This document shows positions 45,896 to 53,676 of a stretch of DNA of 64,000 bases, piece by piece. The notes under the pieces were generated by a model. It saw nothing but the letters and a program-made list of their open reading frames with translations, did no database searches and had not been told where the DNA came from. This stretch comes from Dyella sedimenti. GTDB lineage: Bacteria > Pseudomonadota > Gammaproteobacteria > Xanthomonadales > Rhodanobacteraceae. The number at the start of each line of letters is the position of its first letter. The first letter of the stretch is position 1. Position numbers and translations under genes: made by a program. The stretch covers positions 496,001-560,000 of the forward strand of contig NZ_JAKWJO010000001.1 in the NCBI RefSeq assembly GCF_022760995.1. The letters are read 5' to 3'.

Positions 45896-47734
45896 ATGGT
45901 GAGCAAACATTTGTCCGGAAATTCACGTGACAAACGTAGTTTGTTTCGCGCGCGCGCGGTAGCTGGCTTCCTGCTTATCGGGGCAGGCTTTGGTCTGTTG
46001 ATAGGACGTTATCAGTACCTACAGATATGGCGCCACGATGAGTTGGCCCTGCGTTCGGAAAGCAATCGTGTAAAAGTGCGTGCGATACCGCCGGCACGCG
46101 GGTTGATTTATGACAGGAATGGAATATTGCTGGCTGAGAACGTGACGGCATTCCGCCTGGAAGTCATTCCCGAGCAAGTGAATGATATGACATCGACCCT
46201 GTCGGCGATTTCCAGTGTTGTACCGATCGACGATGATGAGATCGATTTGTTCCGAAGGAGATTAAGCCAAAATCGTCACTTTGATAGTGTGCCATTGAAA
46301 ATGCATTTGACCGAAGACGAGGTCGCTCGTTTCGCGGTCAATCGATGGCGCTTTCCTGGCGTGGATGTGGTGCCCTATCTATCGCGTCGATACCCACATG
46401 GACCACTGCTTGCCCATGTAATTGGTTACGTGAGTCGTATCGATGTGGATGATCTGAAGCGAATCGATGCAGACATCTATAAGGGGACTAGCCATATCGG
46501 TCGCGACGGTCTGGAGCGTTCGTATGAAGATGTACTGCATGGCAAGCCGGGCTACGAATTGGTTGAGATGAACGCGGATGGCCGTGTTCTAAGGATACTT
46601 GAGAGGCATGAGCCCATACCGGGGGAAAATCTTTACCTGAGCATCGATATGGCCATGCAGAAGGCTGCAATGGACGCTTTTGAAGGGAGGCCGGGATCGG
46701 CAGTCGTTATCGATCCGCGTAATGGCCAAGTGATGACCATGGTCAGTGTGCCCAGCTTCGATCCCAATCTTTTCGTTATGGGTATCAGTCGCACCGATTA
46801 TGCGACCTACCTGGAGGATGAGAGGAAACCATTGCTCAATAGAGCATTGAAGGGGGCTTATCCACCAGGTTCGACAATCAAGCCATTTCTGGCGCTTGGA
46901 GGCCTGGAAATGGGCATCCGTAGGCCAGAGGACACGGTGCTGTCCACTGGCGAATTTTGCATTCCCGGGCAGCGGCGTTGCTACCGTGATGACAAGAAGG
47001 GTGGCGATGGCTTGGTGGACATGGTCAAAGCTATTCGGCTTTCGACCAATACGTATTTTTATAAGCTTGCGCTGGATATGAACATCGACCGGATGACCGA
47101 GTGGATGGGAGCGCTTGGCTTTGGAAGAAAGACGGGCATCGACCTGCTGGGGGAGGCCGAAGGGATTTTGCCATCACGTGAATGGAAGGCTTTGCATGGC
47201 AGGCATGCTTGGTTTTCGGGGGATACCGTTATTGCAGGAATCGGCCAAGGCTATTGGAATGTCACCACGCTCCAGCTCGCGCATGTTACCGCAACCTTCG
47301 CTGCGCGCGGCGTGCCCTATGCGCCGAGATTGGTGATGGCTGCCGCTTCCTTTAAAGAGCCTCCGAGACTGTTACCCAGTCCGCCCAAGGGGCCGACGTT
47401 GATCCGCAATCCAAGCCACTGGGATGTTGTGAATCTTGGTATGGAGGCGGTTATCGAGGAAGGAACAGCCAAAGGCCTGTTCGATGGTTTTCCACACGTG
47501 GTTGCGGGGAAGAGTGGTACCGCGGAACGTTTTTCGCGCCGTACCAACGATTATGATCGCAATAAAGACAATGCCTATCTTGCAGCACGTCATCGCGCAT
47601 GGTTCATAGGTTATGCGCCCGCTGAAGCGCCACGCGTCGTTGCAGCGGCAATGCTTGAAGCTGGCGCCTGGGGAGCTCAGGACGCAGGTCCGATTGTACG
47701 GAGAATCCTTGAAGCCTGGCTAGAGATAAAGTGA
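45896..47734 (+). CDS. Penicillin-binding protein 2 (accessory MrdA-type transpeptidase)
   Basis: A 612-residue class B PBP of the PBP2/MrdA type. One N-terminal anchor (about 19-37), a non-catalytic pedestal, and the transpeptidase domain with S326-T-I-K329, S383-T-N385 and K539-S-G541. It would cross-link peptidoglycan during elongation in the periplasm. Unlike the usual setting beside rodA and mreBCD, it stands alone. Its codons are visibly richer in A/T (TTT, AAT, GAT, ATA) than neighbouring genes, suggesting horizontal acquisition. Confidence 0.93.
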   Translation: MVSKHLSGNSRDKRSLFRARAVAGFLLIGAGFGLLIGRYQYLQIWRHDELALRSESNRVKVRAIPPARGLIYDRNGILLAENVTAFRLEVIPEQVNDMTSTLSAISSVVPIDDDEIDLFRRRLSQNRHFDSVPLKMHLTEDEVARFAVNRWRFPGVDVVPYLSRRYPHGPLLAHVIGYVSRIDVDDLKRIDADIYKGTSHIGRDGLERSYEDVLHGKPGYELVEMNADGRVLRILERHEPIPGENLYLSIDMAMQKAAMDAFEGRPGSAVVIDPRNGQVMTMVSVPSFDPNLFVMGISRTDYATYLEDERKPLLNRALKGAYPPGSTIKPFLALGGLEMGIRRPEDTVLSTGEFCIPGQRRCYRDDKKGGDGLVDMVKAIRLSTNTYFYKLALDMNIDRMTEWMGALGFGRKTGIDLLGEAEGILPSREWKALHGRHAWFSGDTVIAGIGQGYWNVTTLQLAHVTATFAARGVPYAPRLVMAAASFKEPPRLLPSPPKGPTLIRNPSHWDVVNLGMEAVIEEGTAKGLFDGFPHVVAGKSGTAERFSRRTNDYDRNKDNAYLAARHRAWFIGYAPAEAPRVVAAAMLEAGAWGAQDAGPIVRRILEAWLEIK

Positions 47735-47770
47735 GTTTGGGCGCGGCGTGAATAAGCAGTCATGGGATAT

Positions 47771-47798
47771 GAAGCCGCTGGAACATTCCAGCGGCTTC
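47771..47798. terminator. Perfect 13-bp hairpin between PBP2 and the GG-leader gene
   Basis: GAAGCCGCTGGAA-CA-TTCCAGCGGCTTC lies 36 nt after the PBP2 stop and 23 nt beyond the end of the convergent small gene. It probably separates the two transcripts; no long U-tract follows on either side. Confidence 0.55.
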
Positions 47799-47820
47799 TA
47801 GCTAATGTAGCTGCACGCGT

Positions 47821-47976
47821 CTAGGATTCGTATGCCCAAAATTCAGTCCACCAGCCATGTGCGTAGCAACCATCCGGGCCACACCAGAAGTCACCAAACG
47901 CAACTCCTCCCTAAATCAGATTGGTTTCTTCTGTATTTAACTCCACCATTTCCTCTTTCTTGCTTGTCGCATTCAT
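47821..47976 (-). pseudogene. Double-glycine-leader peptide gene interrupted by TAG
   Basis: AAGGA lies 7 nt before an ATG at 47976. The frame encodes 21 residues ending EEMVELNTEETNLI, then TAG (47911-47913), then reads on in the same frame for 29 residues starting GGVAFGDFWCGPDGC and ending at a TAG at 47821-47823. Leader pattern plus Gly-Gly is that of bacteriocin/RiPP precursors cleaved by C39 peptidase-transporters. The core would have 4 Trp, 2 Tyr and 2 Cys. The stop is one base from TGG, TCG, CAG or AAG. Dead gene or read-through; undecided. Confidence 0.5.
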
Positions 47977-47979
47977 TGG

Positions 47980-48640
47980 CTTATCCTTGATCTGAGTTGA
48001 TGGCCGCCGATCGGCATATGAAAGACTCTGTGTGTCTACGTTTATAGGAAATCAGATGAGTCTCAAAAGTAGTTTGTCTGCTTCCAAGATGACTCATGGG
48101 GTCCATTGAAAATGAGCGACGTCCTCTCGGGTAGTGGGTGACCGCACCGGCACGAAGGTTGCTGATGTCGCAGATGACAAGCCAAGGACTGAGCGCAGTA
48201 GTGCGCATTCCTCCGTTACGTACCACGCACGCACCGCAATGGGGGAGTTTCGGCAGCGGAACTTGGCCTTGGCGCAGTGATACGAGCGCTATGGCGTTGG
48301 AATGATCGAGTAGTCTTTATGGATGCACAAACTCGCGTGTGCCCAAGTGCGCAGGAGCACTCCGGGCAATAGTCGAGTTGTCATAAATGGGGTTGTGAAG
48401 TGAACCACGGGGACCATTGCGGTACGCATTCGATAGGCACAAAAGCGTCAATCCGTCTCACGGCATGTCGTCATAAAGGCCGTTTCCCAAGCGATTGGCA
48501 CTATCCGTCGGAAAAATGGCACTCGATGCCGGCAGGGCGTGCCTAACATTTCGCCGCTCTGATTTTCATGCCCAGGCGAGGGCATGAAACATCGCACGGC
48601 CGTCGATCACTACGCTGTTCCTGTGGCCATGCTGGCCCGG
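47980..48640. other. Low-coding region upstream of the GG-leader gene and DoxX
   Basis: About 660 bases with no supportable gene. GC content is lower than in the flanks. An 81-codon minus-strand frame (47981-48226, GTG start) lacks protein-like character. Possible scars include a short ATG frame at 48239 ending at 48280. A direct repeat near 48495-48523 and small stem-loops before DoxX are listed separately. Confidence 0.5.
48495..48523 (+). promoter_or_regulatory. Putative operator: TGGCACT direct repeat upstream of DoxX
   Basis: TTGGCACT (48495-48502) and ATGGCACT (48516-48523) are spaced by 21 bp, two helical turns, a layout typical of AraC-family binding sites. The GlxA/AraC-type regulator is encoded two genes downstream, which makes it the natural candidate to bind here. 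Confidence 0.45.
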
Positions 48641-48651
48641 AACCCATGCCA

Positions 48652-48672
48652 GCCATGTCTTGCGGACATGGC
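48652..48672 (+). other. Stem-loop just before the DoxX ribosome-binding site
   Basis: GCCATGTC/GACATGGC (8-bp stem, TTGCG loop) ends 10 nt before the GAAGGAA of DoxX and is followed by CTTTCCCT. It may be a leader structure affecting DoxX translation or transcription. Confidence 0.4.
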
Positions 48673-48693
48673 CTTTCCCTCGAAGGAAACATC

Positions 48694-49092
48694 ATGACTG
48701 GATTGCAGCCAATCCTGCGAAGTCCCGCATATCTCACGCTGGCCAAGCTCATACTCACCTCCATGTTCTGGTTCAGCGGATTCGCCAAGCTCATCGATTT
48801 CCAGGGGACGGTGGAGGAGTTCCAGCATTTCAATCTTTACCCCGCCGGGGCACTCGTTTTCATTGTCATCGTGATCCTGCTGATTGGATCCATTCTGGCA
48901 ATATGGGGTGGTCATCATGCATGGATAGGGGCGGGGGCGCTTGCCTTCTTCACCCTGCTGACCATTCCCATCGCGCACGATTTCTGGAATATGACCGGCA
49001 CGGAGGCCTTCAAGGAAAAGCTGGTGGTCATGGAGCATCTCACGGTCGTCGGAGCCCTGATGCTGATGGCGCCAGCGGAAGGGAAGCCATAG
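48694..49092 (+). CDS. DoxX family membrane protein
   Basis: A 132-residue four-helix inner-membrane protein (segments about 12-33, 52-74, 77-97 and 108-128) of the DoxX/DoxD family, with the early motif LTSMFWFSGFAKLIDFQGT. Members take part in redox or thiol stress, but the reaction is usually unknown. GAAGGA precedes the ATG at 48694. It is followed 42 nt later by a GlxA-type regulator, suggesting a regulator-target pair. Confidence 0.88.
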   Translation: MTGLQPILRSPAYLTLAKLILTSMFWFSGFAKLIDFQGTVEEFQHFNLYPAGALVFIVIVILLIGSILAIWGGHHAWIGAGALAFFTLLTIPIAHDFWNMTGTEAFKEKLVVMEHLTVVGALMLMAPAEGKP

Positions 49093-49134
49093 ACCCTGTC
49101 ATCCGTTGCAAGCACACAGGCCGGCGTGAACAGC

Positions 49135-50148
49135 ATGAAGCATCCACGATCCATTGCGCTCCTCTGCTTTCCGCCGGTCGATATCCTCGATGTTGCAGGA
49201 CCGCTTGAAGTCTTTCGCCTCGCCAACCTGCTTTCGCGGGATCCGCCCTATGCCGTTACGGTCATCAATGCCAGGGACGAGGCGATGCTGGAGACCGAGG
49301 CCGGAGTCAGCCTTTCCACGCATGCGACCGTCGCGCAACTGTCGTCGCATAGAGGGCGATTGGAAAAAACCGACACCCTCATCGTGACGTCGGGCCTGTC
49401 TGCCATCAATTGCTATCCGACCGATGCCTTGGATTGGATCGTCCGGCACCAGGACCAGTTCCGACGCATCTGTTCGGTTTGCCTGGGAGCCTTTCCACTG
49501 GCTGCCTCCGGCGTGCTCGACGGGCGGCGGGTCACGACGCATTGGCGGTTGCTCGACTTGTTGTCTAGCCTGCACCAGACCATCGATGTGGACGAATCGC
49601 CGATCTGGGTCAAGGACGAGAAGTTCTACAGTTCGGCCGGTCTTTCGACTGGCATCGATCTCACCTTGAGCCTGGTCGAGGAAGACCTTGGCCACAAGCT
49701 GGCGAACGATATCGCCAAGGAGATGGTGCTCTACGTCCGGCGTTCCGCCACGCATTCACAGAACAGCCTGCACCTGGAACGCCAGAACACGCCCAACAAG
49801 CGCCTGCAGGCTTTGCAGGTGTGGCTGCTGGAAAACCTCGACAAGCACCTCACCATCGAAAGGCTCGCCGAGCGGCTTTCCGTGAGCCGGCGTACGCTGA
49901 TCCGGCTATTCCACGCCGAACTGAAGACCACGCCGGGCCAGCACATCGAAACCCTCAGGCTCGATGCCGTCGCGCGCTATCTCGCCACCACCGACTGGAG
50001 CCTGGAATACATCGCCAGCAAGAGCGGATTCGCCAGCGTGGACGTGATGCGTCGGGCGTTCCAGAAGAAGCATGGCGTTCCCTTGGCGACTTATCGTCAA
50101 ACCGCGAAGGCCGCGCCGCCATGGCGCACCGATGCGGTGACCTCCTGA
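49135..50148 (+). CDS. GlxA-family transcriptional regulator (DJ-1/PfpI-AraC)
   Basis: A 337-residue regulator. Residues 5-170 form a DJ-1/PfpI-like domain (IALLCFPPVDILDVAGPLEVF; the elbow SVCLGAFPLAASG places Cys in a ligand-sensing position). Residues 225-325 form an AraC-type double helix-turn-helix (LTIERLAERLSVSRRTLIRLFH; LEYIASKSGFASVDVMRRAFQKKHGV). It likely senses a small reactive metabolite and controls DoxX. ATG at 49135 is chosen; a GTG at 49126 is possible. Confidence 0.9.
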   Translation: MKHPRSIALLCFPPVDILDVAGPLEVFRLANLLSRDPPYAVTVINARDEAMLETEAGVSLSTHATVAQLSSHRGRLEKTDTLIVTSGLSAINCYPTDALDWIVRHQDQFRRICSVCLGAFPLAASGVLDGRRVTTHWRLLDLLSSLHQTIDVDESPIWVKDEKFYSSAGLSTGIDLTLSLVEEDLGHKLANDIAKEMVLYVRRSATHSQNSLHLERQNTPNKRLQALQVWLLENLDKHLTIERLAERLSVSRRTLIRLFHAELKTTPGQHIETLRLDAVARYLATTDWSLEYIASKSGFASVDVMRRAFQKKHGVPLATYRQTAKAAPPWRTDAVTS

Positions 50149-50404
50149 GAGGACGCCAGTCCGCTGTGCCGCTCGAAGCTGTAGGGGCGCATGGCATGGA
50201 GCATCAGCCATCGGCACTGGCACGTATTCTCTGAGGAACGTGCATGTGCGACTCCCTAGTAATCGTGCTGGCTACAATGGCCCTCGCGACTTACCCATCT
50301 TGACTCCCGTTTTGCATGTATGACTAAAGGCGCTTAGCGAGGAGGAAAGCACAAAGCCTGCGAATTCCGATTAGGCCAAACTCATATTCTGGCCATGTCG
50401 GAAC

Positions 50405-50508
50405 TGGACCGCCCAGATTTTTGTAGACACTCACGAGCCGTGTTGCGCGTAGCGCCTGAACCGCCCAGAGTTTCCTAGACACTCAGGAACCGCTCTGCGC
50501 GTAGCGCC
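50405..50508. repeat. 52-bp tandem duplication of an IS terminal repeat
   Basis: Positions 50405-50456 and 50457-50508 are two head-to-tail 52-bp units. Each starts with TGRACCGCCCAGA and ends with GCGCGTAGCGCC, with about 80% identity. The outer copy is the left inverted repeat of the IS3-like remnant. Confidence 0.8.
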
Positions 50509-50831
50509 GTTCAAACTGTCGCGCTCCTCGGTCACGCGCTTGAGCTCAGCCTTCAGGCGCCGTACTTCCGCCGAATCCTTTGCCGTCGATTGCAGCACCG
50601 AATCGCTGCCGCCGCGTGTGCCGCGTTCTTCGCCTTGCGCAGCCACTCGTAAAGGCTGTGACTGGATACTCCCAACCGCTTGGCCACTTCGGCCACTGGA
50701 TAGCCACGCTCGGTCACCTGCTTGACCGCTTCGGCCTTGAACTCATCCGTGTATTGCTTGCTGATCATAAACACCTCTGTCGTTGCCATGAATTATGGCT
50801 TCGAGATGTCTACAAAAAACTGGGCGGTCCA
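50405..50831 (-). mobile_element. Decayed IS3-family element with orfA fragment
   Basis: Ends TGGACCGCCCAGATTTTTGT (left, 50405) and its inverted counterpart ending GGGCGGTCCA (right, 50807-50831) are nearly identical 25-bp repeats. Inside, minus strand, an orfA begins at 50768 (MISKQYTDEFKAEAVKQVTE, a helix-turn-helix transposase N-terminus). It shifts frame after WLRKAKN near 50620; the rest of orfA (RRLKAELKRVTEERD) lies in the other frame and stops at the internal deletion. orfB is absent, so the element cannot move itself. No flanking 3-bp duplication is seen. Confidence 0.85.
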
Positions 50832-50864
50832 GCCTCCCAACTTCCTGGGGCGGTTCACGGCCGT

Positions 50865-51170
50865 CTACGGCTTCTTGCACTCAACAACCAAAGAACGGCT
50901 CGCAGTGGTTCCGCCGAAGAACGAGCCATTGCCACCTCCGGCCACGGCCCCTTGTTCGCCATTCTTCGAAACGACGTCGTAACCGGCACTGCCACAAATG
51001 TCACCAGCCTTCTTGTAGCAAAGCCCCCAATCTAAAGCCGCGCCACTACAGCCAATCGTGTATGCCTCGCGGCCGTCTGGTCCGTAGGTCTTTGAGGACG
51101 TCGCGCAGCCGGCAACTGTGACGGAAGACACCACGAGAATAATCGTGGCGCAGATCGGTTGAAATCGCAT
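50865..51170 (-). CDS. Small hypothetical lipoprotein
   Basis: A 101-residue predicted lipoprotein: signal peptide with lipobox VAGC (Cys22) followed by ATSSKTYGPDGREAYTIGCSG. Four further Cys residues (IGCSG, GLCYKK, DICGS, VECKK) could form two disulfides in the periplasm. GGGGAGCGGG precedes the ATG. The function is unknown; similar small Cys-rich lipoproteins occur widely in beta- and gammaproteobacteria. It stands between the IS remnant and the reverse-transcriptase gene. Confidence 0.75.
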   Translation of the reverse strand: MRFQPICATIILVVSSVTVAGCATSSKTYGPDGREAYTIGCSGAALDWGLCYKKAGDICGSAGYDVVSKNGEQGAVAGGGNGSFFGGTTASRSLVVECKKP

Positions 51171-51295
51171 GTTCCCGCTCCCCTTTCACGGTTAATTGCT
51201 CAAGCCCAACCTAAAAGCTGGCCCAATAAGCTTGCCGTCAATGCAACACGGCGGCAATGCCCGCCATCCCAGTCAAAAGGAACTGGAGGACATCA

Positions 51296-52090
51296 CTACC
51301 GGAAGTCCCGAGCCGCCACGCCCGAGCTGGATAGCTTTGCCACAAAGTCGCCATAGGCAAGATGACCCTGCATCTTGGCTAAGTCTTCCGGTTTGACGTG
51401 CCCCTTCTTCTTAGTGAGATGGTCGTATGCCCGCAACCTATTTCTGTAGCCCTTGGTCAGGCGCACTTCGCTGCCACTCACGAGTAAGCCATGGACCTTC
51501 AGGCGCTTGGGTGCGATTGCGATAGATGTCTTCTGACTGGCTAGTTGCCAAGGCCCGCCTTCAAAAAGAGCAGTGATCCGGCTGTGTAGTTCGCTCGGAT
51601 ACTCATTTTCTCCAGAGAAGACGATGTCATCTGCGTACCTGCTTAGCTTGACGTCATAGTCGTTGGCTATCTGGCTGAGGAAATCATCCAGCTCTGAGAA
51701 GCAGATGTTGGAAATGACTGGACTTGTTGGCGCACCTTGAGCAAGGAACCCTCGCAAGCAGGCGAGCGTTGCTATGAGCTCTGCTCCCTCGTCTGGGAAG
51801 CCGATCCCCTGCAGCGCATCAACGACGCGGTGCTGCGGTGTTGATTGGAAGAAGTCCCTGATGTCGACAGACAGGACCCATCTTGCATTAACGTGCACTC
51901 GTGCCGCGTCGACATGCGAGCGCCCTGCAACGAAGCCAAAGACATGATCGGTACCCAACTTTGGGCCATCTAAGTAGCCTCCGAATAAGATCGTCTTAGC
52001 AGGCTGGGCCATCATTGGATGCACTTGCTTAGGCTGAAGCTGCCTATTTCGTCGCCGGTCTTCGTCCGCTGACACGAAGTTTGGGCGCAT
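51296..52090 (-). CDS. Retron-type reverse transcriptase, N-terminally truncated
   Basis: A 264-residue reverse-transcriptase domain. Motif A is SVDIRDFF (Asp76), the GAPTSPVISN motif is at 119-128, and the catalytic YADD at 152-155; a retron-like GLLVSG follows. DAARVH (61-66) sits where retron enzymes have NAxxH. The first motif of the family (IPKxxGGxRxI) is missing, and the frame upstream runs into the tRNA-Phe terminator. The 5' end, with any msr-msd RNA, therefore appears lost. C-terminus looks complete. Activity doubtful. Confidence 0.75.
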   Translation of the reverse strand: MRPNFVSADEDRRRNRQLQPKQVHPMMAQPAKTILFGGYLDGPKLGTDHVFGFVAGRSHVDAARVHVNARWVLSVDIRDFFQSTPQHRVVDALQGIGFPDEGAELIATLACLRGFLAQGAPTSPVISNICFSELDDFLSQIANDYDVKLSRYADDIVFSGENEYPSELHSRITALFEGGPWQLASQKTSIAIAPKRLKVHGLLVSGSEVRLTKGYRNRLRAYDHLTKKKGHVKPEDLAKMQGHLAYGDFVAKLSSSGVAARDFR

Positions 52091-52162
52091 AAAGACTGTT
52101 ACTCGGACTGAGCACTTTTCGAACGGCAACCGAGCGGCAACCAGAGAAGGCGAGTACAAAAA

Positions 52163-52195
52163 TGAAAAGGGCCTGCATCGCTGCAAGCCCTTGAA
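52163..52195 (-). terminator. Terminator of tRNA-Phe
   Basis: On the minus strand AAGGGCTTGCA-GCGA-TGCAGGCCCTT forms an 11-bp stem with one G-U pair, followed by TTCATTTTTG, directly after the tRNA 3' end. Confidence 0.85.
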
Positions 52196-52200
52196 ATCAA

Positions 52201-52276
52201 TGGTGGCCGGGGACGGAATCGAACCGCCGACACGGGGATTTTCAATCCCCTGCTCTACCAACTGAGCTACCCGGCC
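52201..52276 (-). tRNA. tRNA-Phe (GAA)
   Basis: A 76-nt cloverleaf with encoded CCA. The acceptor stem is GGCCGGG/CCCGGCC, the D arm contains AGCTCAGTTGGTAGAGC, the anticodon stem GGGGA/TCCCC frames the loop TTGAAAA (anticodon GAA, Phe), and the T arm GGTTCGATTCC is standard. The accessory patch with IS and reverse-transcriptase remnants lies on its 3' side, the usual integration side. Confidence 0.97.
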
Positions 52277-52342
52277 AGGATGGCCACGGGCATCGAAGAT
52301 GCCGCGTTGAGCCGTGCATTAGATCGGAACTGGCCGGTTGCG

Positions 52343-52621
52343 TCAAGACTCCGTACCGGGGGCGACATAGCCTTCCGGTTGCTTCACCTCGCCGCCGAAC
52401 AGGAATTTCTCCATCTCGCCGCTCAGGAACTGGCGGGACTTGGGGTCGAGCGGGTTGAGGCGGTATTCGTTGAGCAGCATGGTCTGGTGGGCCAGCCATT
52501 GCTGCCAGGCTTCCTTGGAGATCTCGGCGTAGATGCGCTGTCCCAGCGGGCCGGGCCAGGGTGCGAAGTCCAGGCCTTCGGCGTCGCGGCCCAGCTTGGC
52601 GCAGTGAACGGTACGACTCAT
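52343..52621 (-). CDS. yggX: YggX family oxidative damage protection protein
   Basis: A 92-residue Fe(II)-trafficking protein: [20 protein letters not shown] with the conserved Cys7, then [23 protein letters not shown] and the family ending. It limits iron-catalysed damage and helps Fe-S enzymes. It directly follows mutY, an arrangement conserved across gammaproteobacteria, whose product itself carries a 4Fe-4S cluster. The ATG at 52621 matches the family N-terminus. Confidence 0.95.
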   Translation of the reverse strand: MSRTVHCAKLGRDAEGLDFAPWPGPLGQRIYAEISKEAWQQWLAHQTMLLNEYRLNPLDPKSRQFLSGEMEKFLFGGEVKQPEGYVAPGTES

Positions 52622-52644
52622 GGATGACGGCTCGCGGTGGCGGT

Positions 52645-53676
52645 TCAAAGGTCCTGCAGCAGGGTGCGTACGGGGGCAGGCAGGCCGAGGGCGGCCCGCT
52701 CGCCGGCGTCGCACCAGCGCAGGGCGGGATTATCGGCGATGCGCGGGTGCGCTGTCGCCGCGTCGAATAGCAGCGGCTCCACCTGCAGGCGGTAGTGGCT
52801 GAACACGTGCATGAAAGAGGGAAGTGTTTGCGCGTCGTCGATCTTGGCCAGGGCCTGCGCGGCGCGCCATGCGCCGTCGTGGTCGCCGGCCTCGGGCAGG
52901 CTCCACAGGCCGGACCACACGCCCTGCGGTCCACGCCGTTCCAGCAGGATGCGGCCCTGCGTGTCGCGCAGGATCAGCATCACGGTGTCGCGCGTGGGAA
53001 GGGCCTTGGCCGGCTTGGCGCTGGGCAGTTGGGCGGTGAGGTTGTCGCGTTTGGCCACGCAGGTGGCGGCGAAGGGGCACGCCTCGCACAGCGGACGCGA
53101 GCGCACGCAGACGGTGGCGCCCAGGTCCATGATGGCCTGGGTGTAGTCGGCAACGCGCCCGGCTGGCGTCAGCGCGCCGGCGTGCTGCCATAGCGCTTTT
53201 TCCACGGCGCCCTGGCCGGGATGGCCGTGGATGCCGAGATAGCGGGTAAGCACGCGTTTGACGTTGCCGTCGAGGATGGGAAAGCGCAGGCCATGGGCCT
53301 GGGCCAGGATGGCGCCGGCGGTGGAGCGGCCGATGCCGGGTAGGGCGGCCAGCGCCTCGAAATCGCGCGGCAACTCGCCATTGTGCCGCTCCACGCATAG
53401 CTGCGCGGCGCGCTGCAGGAAGCGCGCGCGGCGGTAGTAGCCCAGGCCTGACCACAGCGCGAGCACAGTGTCCTCGTCGGCCGCGGCGAGGTCGCGCAGC
53501 GTGGGCAGGGCCGCCACGAAGCGCTGGAAATAGGGGATGACGGTGACTACCTGGGTCTGCTGCAGCATCACTTCGGACAGCCATACGCGGTAGGCGTCGC
53601 GTGGATGCTGCCAGGGCAGGTCTTTGCGGCCGTGTTCGTCGAACCAGGCCAGCAGGGCAGAGGCGAAGGGATTCAT
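52645..53676 (-). CDS. mutY: A/G-specific adenine DNA glycosylase
   Basis: A 343-residue DNA glycosylase removing A mispaired with 8-oxoguanine. Glu35 (SEVMLQQT) and Asp136 (LDGNVKRV) are the catalytic residues, the helix-hairpin-helix [12 protein letters not shown] is at 112-123, and Cys190, 197, 200 and 206 bind a 4Fe-4S cluster. A C-terminal Nudix-like domain (about 225-343) reads 8-oxoG. Its ATG overlaps the stop of the AsmA-like gene (ATGA). Confidence 0.97.
   Translation of the reverse strand: MNPFASALLAWFDEHGRKDLPWQHPRDAYRVWLSEVMLQQTQVVTVIPYFQRFVAALPTLRDLAAADEDTVLALWSGLGYYRRARFLQRAAQLCVERHNGELPRDFEALAALPGIGRSTAGAILAQAHGLRFPILDGNVKRVLTRYLGIHGHPGQGAVEKALWQHAGALTPAGRVADYTQAIMDLGATVCVRSRPLCEACPFAATCVAKRDNLTAQLPSAKPAKALPTRDTVMLILRDTQGRILLERRGPQGVWSGLWSLPEAGDHDGAWRAAQALAKIDDAQTLPSFMHVFSHYRLQVEPLLFDAATAHPRIADNPALRWCDAGERAALGLPAPVRTLLQDL

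Noticed and set aside
47981-48226. 81-codon minus-strand frame upstream of the GG-leader peptide
   Set aside because: It starts at a GTG without a ribosome-binding site, has no recognisable domain, and its stop falls within the spacer before the peptide start. More likely the leader region.
51196-51396. 66-codon plus-strand frame between the lipoprotein and RT genes
   Set aside because: It overlaps the end of the RT gene antisense and lacks any supporting feature; the region is better explained as the lipoprotein promoter.
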